This document shows positions 17,064 to 27,213 of a stretch of DNA of 64,000 bases, in pieces. The notes beneath the pieces are model-generated. The model was given only the letters and a program-made list of their open reading frames with translations. It did no database searches and was not told where the DNA came from. The position numbers and the translations under genes are program-made. Origin of the DNA: JAXMBN01 sp046349875 (GTDB lineage: Bacteria > Planctomycetota > Planctomycetia > Pirellulales > Pirellulaceae); assembly GCA_046349875.1 (NCBI GenBank), contig JAXMBN010000004.1, positions 62,001-126,000 on the forward strand. The letters are read 5' to 3'. How positions within the stretch are numbered: the stretch's first letter is position 1; each line of letters begins with the position of its first letter.

Positions 17064-18254
17064 ATGAACGTATCGTTTGTCATCACTTCAATGCCCGTTG
17101 GAGGCGCCGAAACACTCTTGGTCAATCTGATTCGTCGATTGGATCGAGAACGATTTCAGCCTGAAGTGATTTGTCTGAAAGAACGCGGGCCGCTGGGAGA
17201 AGTACTCGCCGAAGAGATTCCCGTTCATTCTGGATTCCTCCGTTCCAAATACGATGGGATGGTTCTTCCCAAATTGGTCTCGCACTTTCGTCGACGACAA
17301 ACTCAAGCTGTCGTCACGGTCGGTGCAGGGGACAAAATGTTCTGGGGACGGTTGGGAGCCTACTTCGCTGGAGTTCCTGTGATCGCGTCGGCATTGCATT
17401 CCACTGGCTGGCCCGATGGTGTCGGCAAACTCAATCGCTGCCTCACCAAGATCACCGATGCCTTCATCGCGGTAGCTGAGCCTCATGGGCGTTTTTTGGT
17501 AGAGTTCGAGCGATTTCCTGAGTCGAAAGTCTTTGTCATTCCCAACGGAATCGACACCCAAAGATTTGTACCCGACATAGATGCGAGGCAAAGGGTTGCG
17601 GACGAGTTGCAGATTTCAGCCGATTCCAAATGGATAGGCATCGTGGCAGCATTACGGCCCGAGAAGAATCATTCGATGTTCCTTCAAATGGTCCAGCGAG
17701 TCATCGAACGACACCCCAACACGCATGCATTGATCATTGGCGATGGCCCCGAGCGATCGCGATTAGAAACCTTGCGAAGCGAACTTGGATTGGAATCGCG
17801 TGTCCATTTACTTGGCAACCGAAGCGATACACCGCAGCTTTTGGCAGCCCTCGATGTTTTCACATTAACAAGCCATAACGAAGCCAATCCGGTTTCGATT
17901 TTGGAAGCATTGAGCTGCGAGGTTCCGGTGGTCGCAACGCAAGTGGGATCGGTAACAGAGACCGTTCGTCCTCAGCAAACAGGATTTCTAGCGGCGTCGG
18001 AAGACGTGGCAACTTTTGCCGAGCATGTATCGACCTTGCTAGCATCTCCAACATTAGCGAAATCACTAGGAGCCAATGGAAGGCAACTGGTCCAAGAGAT
18101 TGGGTCTCTGGATGCGATGGTGGCGGGATATGAGCAGCTTTGGACGACGATTTTGGCCAAGAAAGAAAGCCGTTCGCGACCGAAGAGACTTTCTGCGAAA
18201 GAAACCGCCCCCACCCCCACTTGCCAATGGAAGACATCCCCGCCATCCTTTTGA
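17064..18254 (+). CDS. Glycosyltransferase family 4 (group 1)
   Basis: Predicted retaining glycosyltransferase of 396 residues using a nucleotide-sugar donor. The N-terminal Rossmann domain starts NVSFVITSMPVGGAETLL, with the acceptor-side GGAE motif. The linker carries VIPNGIDTQRF, the donor domain shows VAALRPEKNH, and the E-x7-E motif is NEANPVSILEALS. It probably works on envelope polysaccharide or glycolipid at the cytoplasmic membrane face. ATG 17064 has GGAAGAG upstream and gives the canonical start; the frame itself is open from 16914. It is followed closely by thrS. Confidence 0.9.
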   Translation: MNVSFVITSMPVGGAETLLVNLIRRLDRERFQPEVICLKERGPLGEVLAEEIPVHSGFLRSKYDGMVLPKLVSHFRRRQTQAVVTVGAGDKMFWGRLGAYFAGVPVIASALHSTGWPDGVGKLNRCLTKITDAFIAVAEPHGRFLVEFERFPESKVFVIPNGIDTQRFVPDIDARQRVADELQISADSKWIGIVAALRPEKNHSMFLQMVQRVIERHPNTHALIIGDGPERSRLETLRSELGLESRVHLLGNRSDTPQLLAALDVFTLTSHNEANPVSILEALSCEVPVVATQVGSVTETVRPQQTGFLAASEDVATFAEHVSTLLASPTLAKSLGANGRQLVQEIGSLDAMVAGYEQLWTTILAKKESRSRPKRLSAKETAPTPTCQWKTSPPSF

Positions 18255-18352
18255 TATAGAGTCGATTCCTGCGAAGTAAGGAACGGTTCGGAGTGTATTG
18301 GCCCTCTGTTTCGGCCGATGATTGATTCCTCTCATGCGCAGGAGACACCTTG

Positions 18353-20539
18353 ATGGTGGATATCCAACTTCCCGATGGAGCCATTGTTTCCCATCCTGAA
18401 ACTGCAACCGCAATCGATGTAGCTCAAGGCATCGGAGCTCGTTTAGCCAAAGCGGTGGTTGCAGCCAAAATTGGCGACCGCGTCGTGGATGCGACTCGCC
18501 CTCTAGCGAATCTCACCGATCAACGCCCGATTCCGCTGAAGCTGTTGACCGATCGTGATCCAGAAGCCATCGATGTATTGCGGCACTCGTGTGCGCACGT
18601 GATGGCGCGGGCCATCATGCGGGTCTTCCCCAATGTTTCGTTGGCCTTCGGTCCGACCACATCCACTGGCTATTACTACGATTTCGATCTACCCCATAAG
18701 ATCAATGAAGAAGACTTCGCTGCGATCGAAGCCGAAATGGCAAAGATCGTCGAGAAAGCAGAGCCCTTCGAGCAGTTTTCGCTGGATCGTCCCGAAGCGG
18801 TCAGTCTTTGCCAAGACCTGAAACAATCGCTCAAGGTAGAGCATATCGAAACCGGATTGGCAGAGCATGCGCAGCTCGGATTCTATCGCCAAGGTGAGTT
18901 CGTGGATCTGTGCCGAGGTCCTCACATTCCCGATGCGGGTCGCATTAAAGCCTTCAAGATTTTGAATGTGGCTGGCGCCTATTGGAAAGGTGATGCCAAC
19001 GGTCGACAATTGCAGCGCATCTATGGCACCGCGTTCTTTAATCCCAAGGACCTGCAAGCGTATCTCGATCAAATCGAAGAAGCCAAGCGCCGTGATCACC
19101 GAGTTCTCGGCAAGAAACTAGGACTCTTTCAGATTTCGCCAGAAGTGGGACAAGGTCTCTGCTTGTGGCTTCCTAAGGGAGCTCGTATTCGCGGATTGCT
19201 CGAAGATTTCTTGCGGGCAGAGATGCTCAAACGAGGTTATCTCCCTGCGTACAGTCCTCACCTTGGTCGCGTGGAGTTGTATGAGACCAGTGGACACTTT
19301 CCGTACTATCGCGACAGTCAATTCCCACCTTTGTTTGTGGCAGACGCTGGTGCGTTGCTCGATGCGTGGATTCGCAAACTTCAAAGCGAACAAGGTCTAA
19401 CCGATCAAGAAGAGAAATCGATGATCGAAGCGGCCAAGGTACTTGGTTGCGAGCTTCCAGAGTATGCAGCTGCCGATAGCGTCGAGAAGAAAGTTGCTTG
19501 CCTTCAAGCGTGGCAACGCCAACACGAGCGTTACTTGGTCAAGCCGATGAATTGCCCGCACCACGCGCAGATCTTTAAATCGCAGCCTCGCTCGTATAAA
19601 CAACTGCCGATGCGATTGTTCGAGTTTGGAACGGTGTATCGATTTGAACAGACCGGCGAACTCAATGGAATGCTTCGCGTTCGCGGATTGACTCAAGATG
19701 ATGCTCACATCTTTTGCACTCCCGATCAAGTCGAAGAAGAATTCCGAAGCACGATTGAATTGACGCGATTTGTTCTGGAGAGCGTTGGACTCGACGATTA
19801 CCGCGTTCAACTTTCGCTGCGCGATCCCAAGAGCGACAAGTATGTCGGTTCTGAAGAAAACTGGCAGAAGGCTGAAGCTGCCTTGCGTCGTGTGCTGGAA
19901 GAGTCCGGACTTCGCTATGAAGCAGCAGAAGGGGAAGCGGCATTCTATGGCCCCAAGGCCGACTTCATGGTCCGCGATTGCATCGGACGACAGTGGCAGC
20001 TAGGAACGGTTCAATTGGACTACAACCTTCCCGAGCGCTTCCAACTGGAATACGTTGGCCCTGATAACGCCATGCATCGTCCCGTGATGATCCACCGCGC
20101 ACCGTTTGGTTCGATGGAACGATTTGTGGGAATGCTTATCGAACACTTCGCAGGTGCTTTCCCGCTTTGGCTGGCTCCAGAACAAATCCGGGTCATGCCG
20201 TTGAGCGAAAAGACAAACGACTATGCCATCGAAGTCGAAAAGCGACTCACGGCAGCGGGCTTCCGCGTCACCAACGATTTGCGTGGTGCCAAGGTCCAAG
20301 CCAAGATTCGCGATGCCCAGTTGGAACTCGTTCCCTACATGGCCGTCATTGGCCCCAAGGAAGCTGAAGCTCAATCCGTGGCACTTCGAGATCGAATCGA
20401 TGGAGAACTCGGCGTGAAGACGCTCGATGAGACCATCGCGTACCTTACCGCCGAGGTTACCGAACGAAGGATTCGGCAAGTCGCCAAGTCCGAGATTCAA
20501 TATCAACCAACAGGTTCCTCGGAATCCCACGAGTATTGA
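18353..20539 (+). CDS. thrS: Threonyl-tRNA synthetase with an extra insertion
   Basis: Charges tRNA-Thr. Domains in order: TGS (about 1-65), editing domain with HSCAH and CRGPH metal-like motifs (about 70-235), class II catalytic core (about 255-590) and anticodon-binding domain (about 595-700). Zinc ligands lie in PMNCPHH, DDAHIFC and IHRAPFGSMERF. At 728 residues it is longer than the usual 640-650. Most of the excess is a segment of about 60-70 residues (about 325-392) between HFPYYRDSQF and YLVKPMNC, where E. coli ThrRS has fewer than ten. AGGAG eight bases upstream fixes ATG 18353. Confidence 0.96.
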   Translation: MVDIQLPDGAIVSHPETATAIDVAQGIGARLAKAVVAAKIGDRVVDATRPLANLTDQRPIPLKLLTDRDPEAIDVLRHSCAHVMARAIMRVFPNVSLAFGPTTSTGYYYDFDLPHKINEEDFAAIEAEMAKIVEKAEPFEQFSLDRPEAVSLCQDLKQSLKVEHIETGLAEHAQLGFYRQGEFVDLCRGPHIPDAGRIKAFKILNVAGAYWKGDANGRQLQRIYGTAFFNPKDLQAYLDQIEEAKRRDHRVLGKKLGLFQISPEVGQGLCLWLPKGARIRGLLEDFLRAEMLKRGYLPAYSPHLGRVELYETSGHFPYYRDSQFPPLFVADAGALLDAWIRKLQSEQGLTDQEEKSMIEAAKVLGCELPEYAAADSVEKKVACLQAWQRQHERYLVKPMNCPHHAQIFKSQPRSYKQLPMRLFEFGTVYRFEQTGELNGMLRVRGLTQDDAHIFCTPDQVEEEFRSTIELTRFVLESVGLDDYRVQLSLRDPKSDKYVGSEENWQKAEAALRRVLEESGLRYEAAEGEAAFYGPKADFMVRDCIGRQWQLGTVQLDYNLPERFQLEYVGPDNAMHRPVMIHRAPFGSMERFVGMLIEHFAGAFPLWLAPEQIRVMPLSEKTNDYAIEVEKRLTAAGFRVTNDLRGAKVQAKIRDAQLELVPYMAVIGPKEAEAQSVALRDRIDGELGVKTLDETIAYLTAEVTERRIRQVAKSEIQYQPTGSSESHEY

Positions 20540-20550
20540 TCGGCAGGCGA

Positions 20551-20585
20551 GATGGGGTGTTGAATCGAATGTTCAGTACCCCATC
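20551..20585 (+). terminator. Hairpin after thrS
   Basis: GATGGGGT (20551-20558) pairs with ACCCCATC (20578-20585), with an inner TGAA/TTCA pairing. It is not followed by a T-run, so it may be a transcript-end stabiliser rather than a terminator. Confidence 0.35.
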
Positions 20586-20624
20586 GATCCGTTTGCGCGC
20601 CGATGGGATTCATGAAGGGCATTC

Positions 20625-21065
20625 ATGCAATCGATGAAACCTTCATCGCCAACTATTCACTGGATGCAACGCAATCTTTTGTGGATTGATTGCGTTGGCG
20701 GATGGATCGTAGGTATTCCGACGCTCGCCTGCCATGGCTTGCTTGCCAATCTATACGGCATTTCCGAAGGCGGTGTCCTGTACCTCGGCACGGCCAATCT
20801 GGTTTATGGATGCGGCTCTTTCCTGTTGGCCAGGCTCCGCCGTCGCCCTCTGATATGGATTCGTGGACTTGCCGTCGCCAATATGGTTTGGGGCTTGCAG
20901 TGTTGGCTACTGCTTATTCTCGTATTTCCCAAGCTGACACTAATGGGGAAGGGGCAACTTCTTTTGGAAGGTGCCTACGTGTTTTTCTTGGGATGGATCG
21001 AGTGGAAATATCAGGATGCGTTGGCCGATGCAAACGCATTCAAAGAGGAAGAACTTCCACCCTAG
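20625..21065 (+). CDS. Small four-helix membrane protein of unknown function
   Basis: 146 residues with about four hydrophobic helices (WIDCVGGWIVGIPTLACHGLL; VLYLGTANLVYGCGSFLLA; LAVANMVWGLQCWLLLILVF; LLLEGAYVFFLGWIEW) and a short acidic C-terminal tail. AAGGG lies just before ATG 20625. I do not recognise the family. It follows thrS on the same strand and its last four bases overlap the end of the convergent lipoprotein gene. Confidence 0.65.
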   Translation: MQSMKPSSPTIHWMQRNLLWIDCVGGWIVGIPTLACHGLLANLYGISEGGVLYLGTANLVYGCGSFLLARLRRRPLIWIRGLAVANMVWGLQCWLLLILVFPKLTLMGKGQLLLEGAYVFFLGWIEWKYQDALADANAFKEEELPP

Positions 21066-21727
21066 TAGGATAGCAGCGTCGCGTCTGCAGCCACATCTGC
21101 TCCCAATTCGTACGGGAAGAAGTGTCGTGCAGCGCGGTGAGCGACTCGTGTTAAATAGATACGACGGAAATTGGTTTCGCTCATATCGGTTGTGGGAGCT
21201 CCAGCCATCGTCGGATACATGAATTGCGATACATGCTTGCGGAATGCGACGCGACCATCTTTGTTGATGTCATAGACCGAAACGGTTAGATCGCAGTTGC
21301 CACGATAGAGCGTTGAACCATTCTTGAAGGTTAGATTGCTCATATCGATCGCAATCACATAATCGACATCCAATCCCTTTCCGATTGCAGCATAGTCACG
21401 CACATCCGTATTCTGACTAAGCACCCATTGATCGACTTCTTGTTCGCTTGCGACCGAAACTTTTTCAATCTTGTTTTGCAGTAGCTCCCGAACGAAGCGT
21501 GCCACCACGATGCCATTTACGTCGGTGGATACTCCCTCATCGGTCGAGCACAGGACGGCGATTTTCTTTCCTTCGAGCCCCACAAACTCTGCGGGAACGT
21601 CGTTGCCTTTGAAAGCATGAACCAGGTTCGCGGCCAATCGTACGCAACCCGAAGAAGATCCCAAGACCGCACCCATCAAAAGACCGCATGCAAGGAATCG
21701 TCGGCGTGAGGCTGATTTATTCAACAT
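21062..21727 (-). CDS. Conserved lipoprotein, probably periplasmic, unknown function
   Basis: 221 residues with the signal SRRRFLACGLLMGAVLG ending in a lipobox SSGC (about Cys28). The mature part begins VRLAANLVHAFKGND and is soluble. The phrase KIAVLCSTDEGVSTD and later VDYVIAIDMSN suggest an alpha/beta fold. Similar lipoproteins occur in planctomycetes, but I cannot name a function. It lies downstream of, and in the same direction as, the DUF2752 gene (35-base gap), so the two may be co-transcribed. Confidence 0.6.
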   Translation of the reverse strand: MLNKSASRRRFLACGLLMGAVLGSSSGCVRLAANLVHAFKGNDVPAEFVGLEGKKIAVLCSTDEGVSTDVNGIVVARFVRELLQNKIEKVSVASEQEVDQWVLSQNTDVRDYAAIGKGLDVDYVIAIDMSNLTFKNGSTLYRGNCDLTVSVYDINKDGRVAFRKHVSQFMYPTMAGAPTTDMSETNFRRIYLTRVAHRAARHFFPYELGADVAADATLLSY

Positions 21728-21762
21728 GTGTTTCCCATCCTTGGGAGGTTACGGTCGAGGCA

Positions 21763-22260
21763 CTACAGGAAAAGGCGCCCAAACCATTCCACCGTGGCCA
21801 CCAAAAGGCAGATCAAAAGTGCAATGGCACAATAGCGACTAAACCATCCTTTACGCGAACCGCTACCACGTATTGCATAGTACCAGGTTATCGGCGTTGA
21901 CCAAATTGCGAGAAGGCACAGGAGAGCTCCTCCAGCATTGGCTGAAAAGCTATCTACCCATCGTCCATCCAGCATGTAGGCCCATGACGTTGTCATCCCA
22001 CATCCAGGGCACCGCATTCCCAACAAAAGGACCAAAGTGCATGGAGGTAAGCCGAGCTGCTGATGCGTACCCATTCCTTCCGTGGATGGGGACAACCAGG
22101 CAGCCAAACCCAATAACAACATCAACGTGGTTGCAACCGTCCCCATGACGATCCTCTCCCAACGTGAAAGCTTCGAGCTTCCTTGGTTTTGGCGAGGCAT
22201 ATTCGCAGGAACGACAGCATCGTCGCTAGTTTGGTCGGACGATAGAAGGCCTGAGCTCAT
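21763..22260 (-). CDS. DUF2752 membrane protein
   Basis: 165 residues, three predicted membrane helices, and the DUF2752 signature RCPGCGMTTSW after the first helix. DUF2752 proteins are small inner-membrane proteins of unknown function. The cytosolic N-terminus is polar (about 30 residues); an internal Met (about residue 21) is an alternative start. It is followed by the lipoprotein and preceded by the ymdB-like gene on the same strand, giving a probable three-gene run. Confidence 0.75.
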   Translation of the reverse strand: MSSGLLSSDQTSDDAVVPANMPRQNQGSSKLSRWERIVMGTVATTLMLLLGLAAWLSPSTEGMGTHQQLGLPPCTLVLLLGMRCPGCGMTTSWAYMLDGRWVDSFSANAGGALLCLLAIWSTPITWYYAIRGSGSRKGWFSRYCAIALLICLLVATVEWFGRLFL

Positions 22261-22303
22261 ATTTCAAGATCAATCCAAGGGGAGTGCCAATCAATCCAAC
22301 AAC

Positions 22304-23170
22304 TTACATGCGGTGACGAAGATCTGCTAGCTCTTTATTCCATTCTTGGAGGAGGGAATCTTTCCATTGAATCCGCCCGATGGCCAATGCTTTTCCAGTT
22401 GCCGCATCGATATCGACCCAAGTTGCCGACAATCGAACATCTTCGGTCGCAACGTGAAAATTGTTGGGATCAAACGTTAGAGTCGTGGCGATGACTGGCT
22501 CGATTTGCCTGCCAATGATGCTCTCGAAGGGCCCTGTCATTCCAATATCGCATTGGAAGGCGGTCCCTTTGGGCAAGATCTGATCATCGGCTGTGGTCAC
22601 GTGCGTATGCGTGCCCAAAACCGCCGAAACGCGACCATCTAGATAGCGTCCAATCACTTGCTTATCGCTGGTCGCTTCGGCATGCACTTCGACAAGAATC
22701 ATCTTGCAAGTCGAGGGGAGTTCTCCCAAAACACGATCGAGCGCATGCAGAGGGCAATCCACCGGTCGCATGAAGACGCGGCCCATCACGCTGATCACGG
22801 CCAATGAGCCAAGTGGTGTTTCGAGGAGGTAGGAAGTCTTACCAGGTGCGCGAGGCGGAAAGTTAGCAGGTTTGAGAATGTTGCTTTCCGTTTCGAGTAC
22901 GTCGATGATCTCCCGCTTTTTGTAGATGTGGTCACCCAACGTGACACCGCGATACCCTGCTTCGATCAATCGTTTGTATTCATGAATGCGCAGGCCCGTT
23001 CCATCGGCTGCATTTTCGGCATTCACAAGACAAACATCGGCACCTAAACGATGCTGCAACCATGGAGCCGCTTCGCAAGCGACTTTCATGCCAGGCTTAC
23101 CGACCACATCGCCAACCAAGACAACGCGCAGGGAGTTTTCAGACTTCGGGTGAATCGTTCCAGTAACCAT
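22304..23170 (-). CDS. YmdB-family metallophosphoesterase (TIGR00282 type)
   Basis: Calcineurin-like phosphoesterase of the YmdB group, whose studied members hydrolyse 2',3'-cyclic nucleotides and related substrates. Two metal-ligand clusters are visible: LVGDVVGKPG and NAENAADG in the N-terminal half, then VEVHAEATSDK and VLGTHTHVTTAD. The motif usually written GNHxW reads GDHIY here, so one canonical Asn ligand is Asp. Length 288 residues is normal. It is cytoplasmic; the start is ATG 23170. It heads the run with DUF2752 and the lipoprotein. Confidence 0.86.
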   Translation of the reverse strand: MVTGTIHPKSENSLRVVLVGDVVGKPGMKVACEAAPWLQHRLGADVCLVNAENAADGTGLRIHEYKRLIEAGYRGVTLGDHIYKKREIIDVLETESNILKPANFPPRAPGKTSYLLETPLGSLAVISVMGRVFMRPVDCPLHALDRVLGELPSTCKMILVEVHAEATSDKQVIGRYLDGRVSAVLGTHTHVTTADDQILPKGTAFQCDIGMTGPFESIIGRQIEPVIATTLTFDPNNFHVATEDVRLSATWVDIDAATGKALAIGRIQWKDSLLQEWNKELADLRHRM

Positions 23171-23304
23171 GTCCTCATCTTACTGGATTCCGCCCCGAGC
23201 CACATGACGTTGGAGCGGAATTCAGAGCTTTCCATGGACTCTGGCAATCATCCGAATCGTTGCTCGCCTCTGACCACCCATCGCCAGAATGCATCCCAGG
23301 TACG

Positions 23305-26300
23305 TTAGAGCCCCTGCAAGAAGCTATAGAGATCTGCGATCTGGTCCGCGTTCAGCGAATCCAATAGCCCGGCAGGCATGATCGATTCCGACGCGTATGA
23401 TTTTTTCTCGATCTCATCCTCTTGGATACGTTCCAACGTGCCATCGGCCAACTGAAGAGTCAGTCCGTCAGCCGATTGGTGCACTGCCAATCCAACATAG
23501 ACCTCGCCAGTATCTTTGAGGACCTTTAGGGCCCGATAGCGATCCGAGATATCTCGGCTTGGTTCGTAAATGGCACGGAAAAGATCATCGCGAGAAAATC
23601 GCTTGGAGATCCCGGCAAGGTCAGGGCCGAGCGAACTTCCTCCTCCGTGGCACTGAGAGCATTTGGTTTGCGCAAAGAGAAGTCGACCGCGGGCCGAGTC
23701 CCCTTTCTTCTGACTCGCTTGCCGAACGATTTCCAACCATTGGCTTGAACTAGCAGACATCGACTGGACCGGTTCCAATTCCTGAACTGTAAATAGGTTC
23801 TTAGCCCATTCACGCCAAGCAGCCACCGTGTTCTGGGTAGGAGGAGACATCTTTAGGGCCGCGATGGCTTTGCGATTTCGATCTTGGAAGGATGCCCAAT
23901 TGAACTCGGTCACAGTACCATTGGTCCGTGCCAACAAGATCATGTAGGTGAGGATCTCTTTCTTCGGTTCTATCAAAGGCAAACGAGCCAAGCCGTCCCA
24001 TGCACCCTTCCATGCTGAACGGTCATTGGAAGACAACGCTTCACAGAAGATCGCATAGTCATCTTGGGTCGGTGTACGTGCAAGAATATCCACGCAACTG
24101 GATCGCATGGCTGGCTCTTTCGCGCTTTCGCGAATCGCGTCCAAGAACTCACGATCCATCGTTTGCTTGCTTGCATACTTAAGCACCGAAGGCGACCACT
24201 GCTTGGCAGGCAAGTTCACCAATTGATCGCGGAAACGCTTTTGCGACTCGGTCTGAAGATTGCTTGGCAGAGAGTCCGTAAACAACATATGTTCGGCTTT
24301 GCCATAAGAAGGGTCGCGAACGATGGCTAGTGCAAGTCCAGCATCGACGGCCATGAGCTTGGTCACCAATTGGGAGATGCGTGGAATCCAATGATTGTCG
24401 GTAGTGAGGGCTCGAAGGCGGACCTTCTCTGGAATCGATAGTAGGGCCTTGGCTGTTTGTTGACTTTGCGGCGCAGTCCGTTTGGCTTCGCATTGAGCTA
24501 ATGCGCAGAGGACGGTGATATCCTGCGTGGGGTGACTTTTCTCGTCGATCATGCCCAATCCAAAGTCGATCACTTCGGGGCTGGTGGGTCGAATCATCGC
24601 CAAAGTTCGAACGGCTTCCTCGGACACTTCGATGGCATTGCGGTTTTTCGATTCCTTGGCGATGAACATCAACCATCGCGACCAACTATCGCGAACCTTG
24701 ACCGGCAACTGATCGGTGTATCGAGCCACATATCCATCAAAGATGGTCGGATTGGCAGTGTTCTGCTGAGCCAATGCCAGGTGACGTGTATCGCCGAGTG
24801 CGGCCTGAATAGAGGCCATGATCTCCAACAACTCTTGCGACGTTTTTCCGATGCGATTGGCCGCAATTTCACTGGCAAGCCAGTCGAGTGTTTTTCCATC
24901 GACCTTGGAAGGTGGATTTCCAAAGAGTAACGCGCCTCCAATCGAGGCGAGGCTCGTCTTAGCATTCGTATCGCGCGAGGATGCCCATAAGGCTAGTTGT
25001 CGAAGCAAACTGTAAGGAGATGTCGCCGAACTGTCTTGAGGCTGCAAATTGGGGACGGGCCATCGCAACATACCTGCACATTCCGTTCGAGAACGAGCGA
25101 CAGCATCTTTGAGCAAGATATTCCATCGATCGACCGAAGCATCTAACGTTGGAAGATCGGTATAACAAAGTGACTTCCATCGCTGAAGGTCCTGCTGTTT
25201 TCCTGCGACTCGCCCATACTCGATCGCTCGCCACGACTCGGCTTGTACTTCGGGAATGGTACATTGAAGGAGTGGCTCGATACTCGTGGTGGCTTAAGGA
25301 AACATTTTCTTGAACCAATCGCTGGATCGCTCCCACGCGAGCCGTTGATTCCAATCGATGCTGACCATCGGGCGACGAAAGACCATCGATGGCCACACTC
25401 GCCAAAGTTCCTGGCCCCAACACTTTTAACTGTCTTCGCCACTGCACAGTCGACCAAGACTCCAAAGGGCAGGGGGCATAGACGATCTGAGTCAGTGCTT
25501 CAACGTACTCTTTGGAAAGCGGAGTTGGTGCGGGCGATGCTTCTTGCGAAGGTGTTGCAGAAGATTGCTCGGCAGCGAATAGCTGAGGCGATGGCATCGC
25601 ATCTTGTCCAACATATTTGATTCGATAGACAGCTCCACGCGTGCCACGTCCACCAACACAGACTAACAGGCTGCCATCGGGCTCGACGCAGATATCAGTA
25701 GGAGCAAAGCCCGCCGAACCTTGGGCTTGCAAAAAGGTTTCGGCACCCAATCGCCATTCTCGCTGTTCAGACTCATCTGCTTTCGGTGAATATTGTTCTG
25801 GATAGACCGCTAAGATACGTCCAAAGGTCCAATCCAATGCAAGAATGGCGCCATCGTATTTGGGAGGGAAAGCGCGATGGCGATAAACGACAACACCCGT
25901 TGGTGAACCTCGTCCTAGATTGGCCAAGACTTTGGGCATCGTAACGCGATGATCGGGATCCTTCCAAGCATCACCAACCCATCCCGCGTCCGAACCTGGT
26001 GTTAACAGCATCACGCGTGTCGGACGATACCAAGGAAGAGTCATATCCCGTTCATCATCGCTATCATAGGTCGCGATGAGACCATTGGGCAGAAAATCAA
26101 AGTCATAGATATTGCGAAGTCCGTGACACCAAACGCCGCGTGTCTTGAAGTCAGGACTGATCCGCCATATCGTTCAGCGCGTGGCTTTTGCACTGGAGCG
26201 ACGTTATCGTTTGCCAACGCCGCAATTCCTTTGGCGAAGTTGCCAGCAGTCAGGTACCAAAATCCATCGGGCCCGCGTCGAATTGCATGTGCATCATGTT

Positions 26301-26838
26301 CGCCTCCCGTTGGCAGATTGAGCACTCGCATCGGTTGCCCATCTCCCATCAAGTCTCCATTCGCATCGACACTCTTCCAGAGCCCGCCATCGCCAACCCA
26401 ATAGAGGTCATTACCTTCTCGCCAAAGTCCTTGGGCTCCTTGCTTGGGAAGAGGTGCCCAAACAACGCTCGACTCGAAACGCCCATCCCGATCCTTGTCG
26501 ATCAGAGTTTTGATGTACCCTGGCCCCGAGACTACTGGGCGGCCAAGGTCGTCGAGCGTCATGCTGAAAATGTCGTGAGCAATCTCATCGTTCGCAACGA
26601 GCGCGACCTCAAAGCCTTCGGGAACCTCGAATTTATCAGCGGTATCGTCGGCGGGACGCGTTTCCATGCCCAACGCGATTGGACAAACGAAGGCAAGCAA
26701 GCAAAATGTCCAAGCAAAGCGCTGGCAGATGAGCTTTGGGGCAAGAAGCAACCGAGCCCAAGACAACTGCTCACAGGACAACTGGGTCCGAGAATGGACG
26801 GTCGACAGGAAAAACCACGAGCGCAGATCCGACTGCAT
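23305..26838 (-). pseudogene. PVC-type heme-binding (CxxCH) secreted protein, broken by two frameshifts
   Basis: Three frames line up into one protein of about 1170 residues. Frame A starts at ATG 26838 with a signal peptide, then the planctomycete dehydrogenase-like region (FEVPEGFEVALVANDE; GLWREGNDLYWVGDGG). The frame breaks near 26152-26163, where the continuing sense is DFKTRGVWCHGLRNIYDFDF. Frame B ends near 25291-25300, and frame C carries on (TSIEPLLQCTIPEVQAE) into HEAT-like repeats. The C-terminal heme domain has KCSQCH and ends QIADLYSFLQGL. Members of this family are thought to be secreted redox proteins with an unknown partner. The segments match well across the breaks, so this is either a recent pseudogene or sequence error. 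Confidence 0.78.
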
Positions 26839-27213
26839 GCTGCTTCCCAAATCAAGTAATTCGAAGTCAAAATTGCCGCATCATGCTCCAATGCATCATT
26901 GCGGAGACCCTTTATAATCCAAGAAAGGCGGCCCCTGTGAGGGGAGGGAGTTGCCGGGACGGCATCCTTTTCTAAATTTTGATGGAGGCCATTACTTTCA
27001 TCTTTCTCCAAAGGGGAGTGGGCTGTCCAAAAGGGGGTAAATCGGTCACGATGTTTCTTCGCTATCCCATAGAATGACAGAGGGTCAAGTGGACCAAAGG
27101 ACGAAGCTTTTTGGTCCGCGTCCGTTGAACCGCAGTCGATTCAAAACCGAAACAACTACATACTTTAGGTGAGATCAACGACTTAGGTCGTATGGGCATT
27201 TGGGTCAATCGTT
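26839..27213. other. Intergenic region, GC-rich hairpins, between heme protein and rhomboid
   Basis: 375 bases between divergent starts. On the + strand a TATAAT lies at about 26912. Two small hairpins follow: CCCCT-GTG-AGGGG (about 26933-26945) and TGCCG-GGA-CGGCA (about 26953-26965), the second followed by TCCTTTT. I cannot assign a riboswitch family. A run of G-rich sequence continues to about 27050. Confidence 0.4.

Noticed and set aside
16942..17067. 41-codon frame ending on the glycosyltransferase ATG (ATGA overlap)
   Set aside because: No ribosome binding site or known peptide family; the overlap may be chance.
25143..25457. Open frame on the - strand inside the heme protein gene
   Set aside because: The frames before and after it carry the real protein; this one is a shadow.
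26900..27060. Riboswitch or ribozyme of a known family
   Set aside because: I could not match conserved cores of known riboswitch classes by eye; it is left as a structured leader only.
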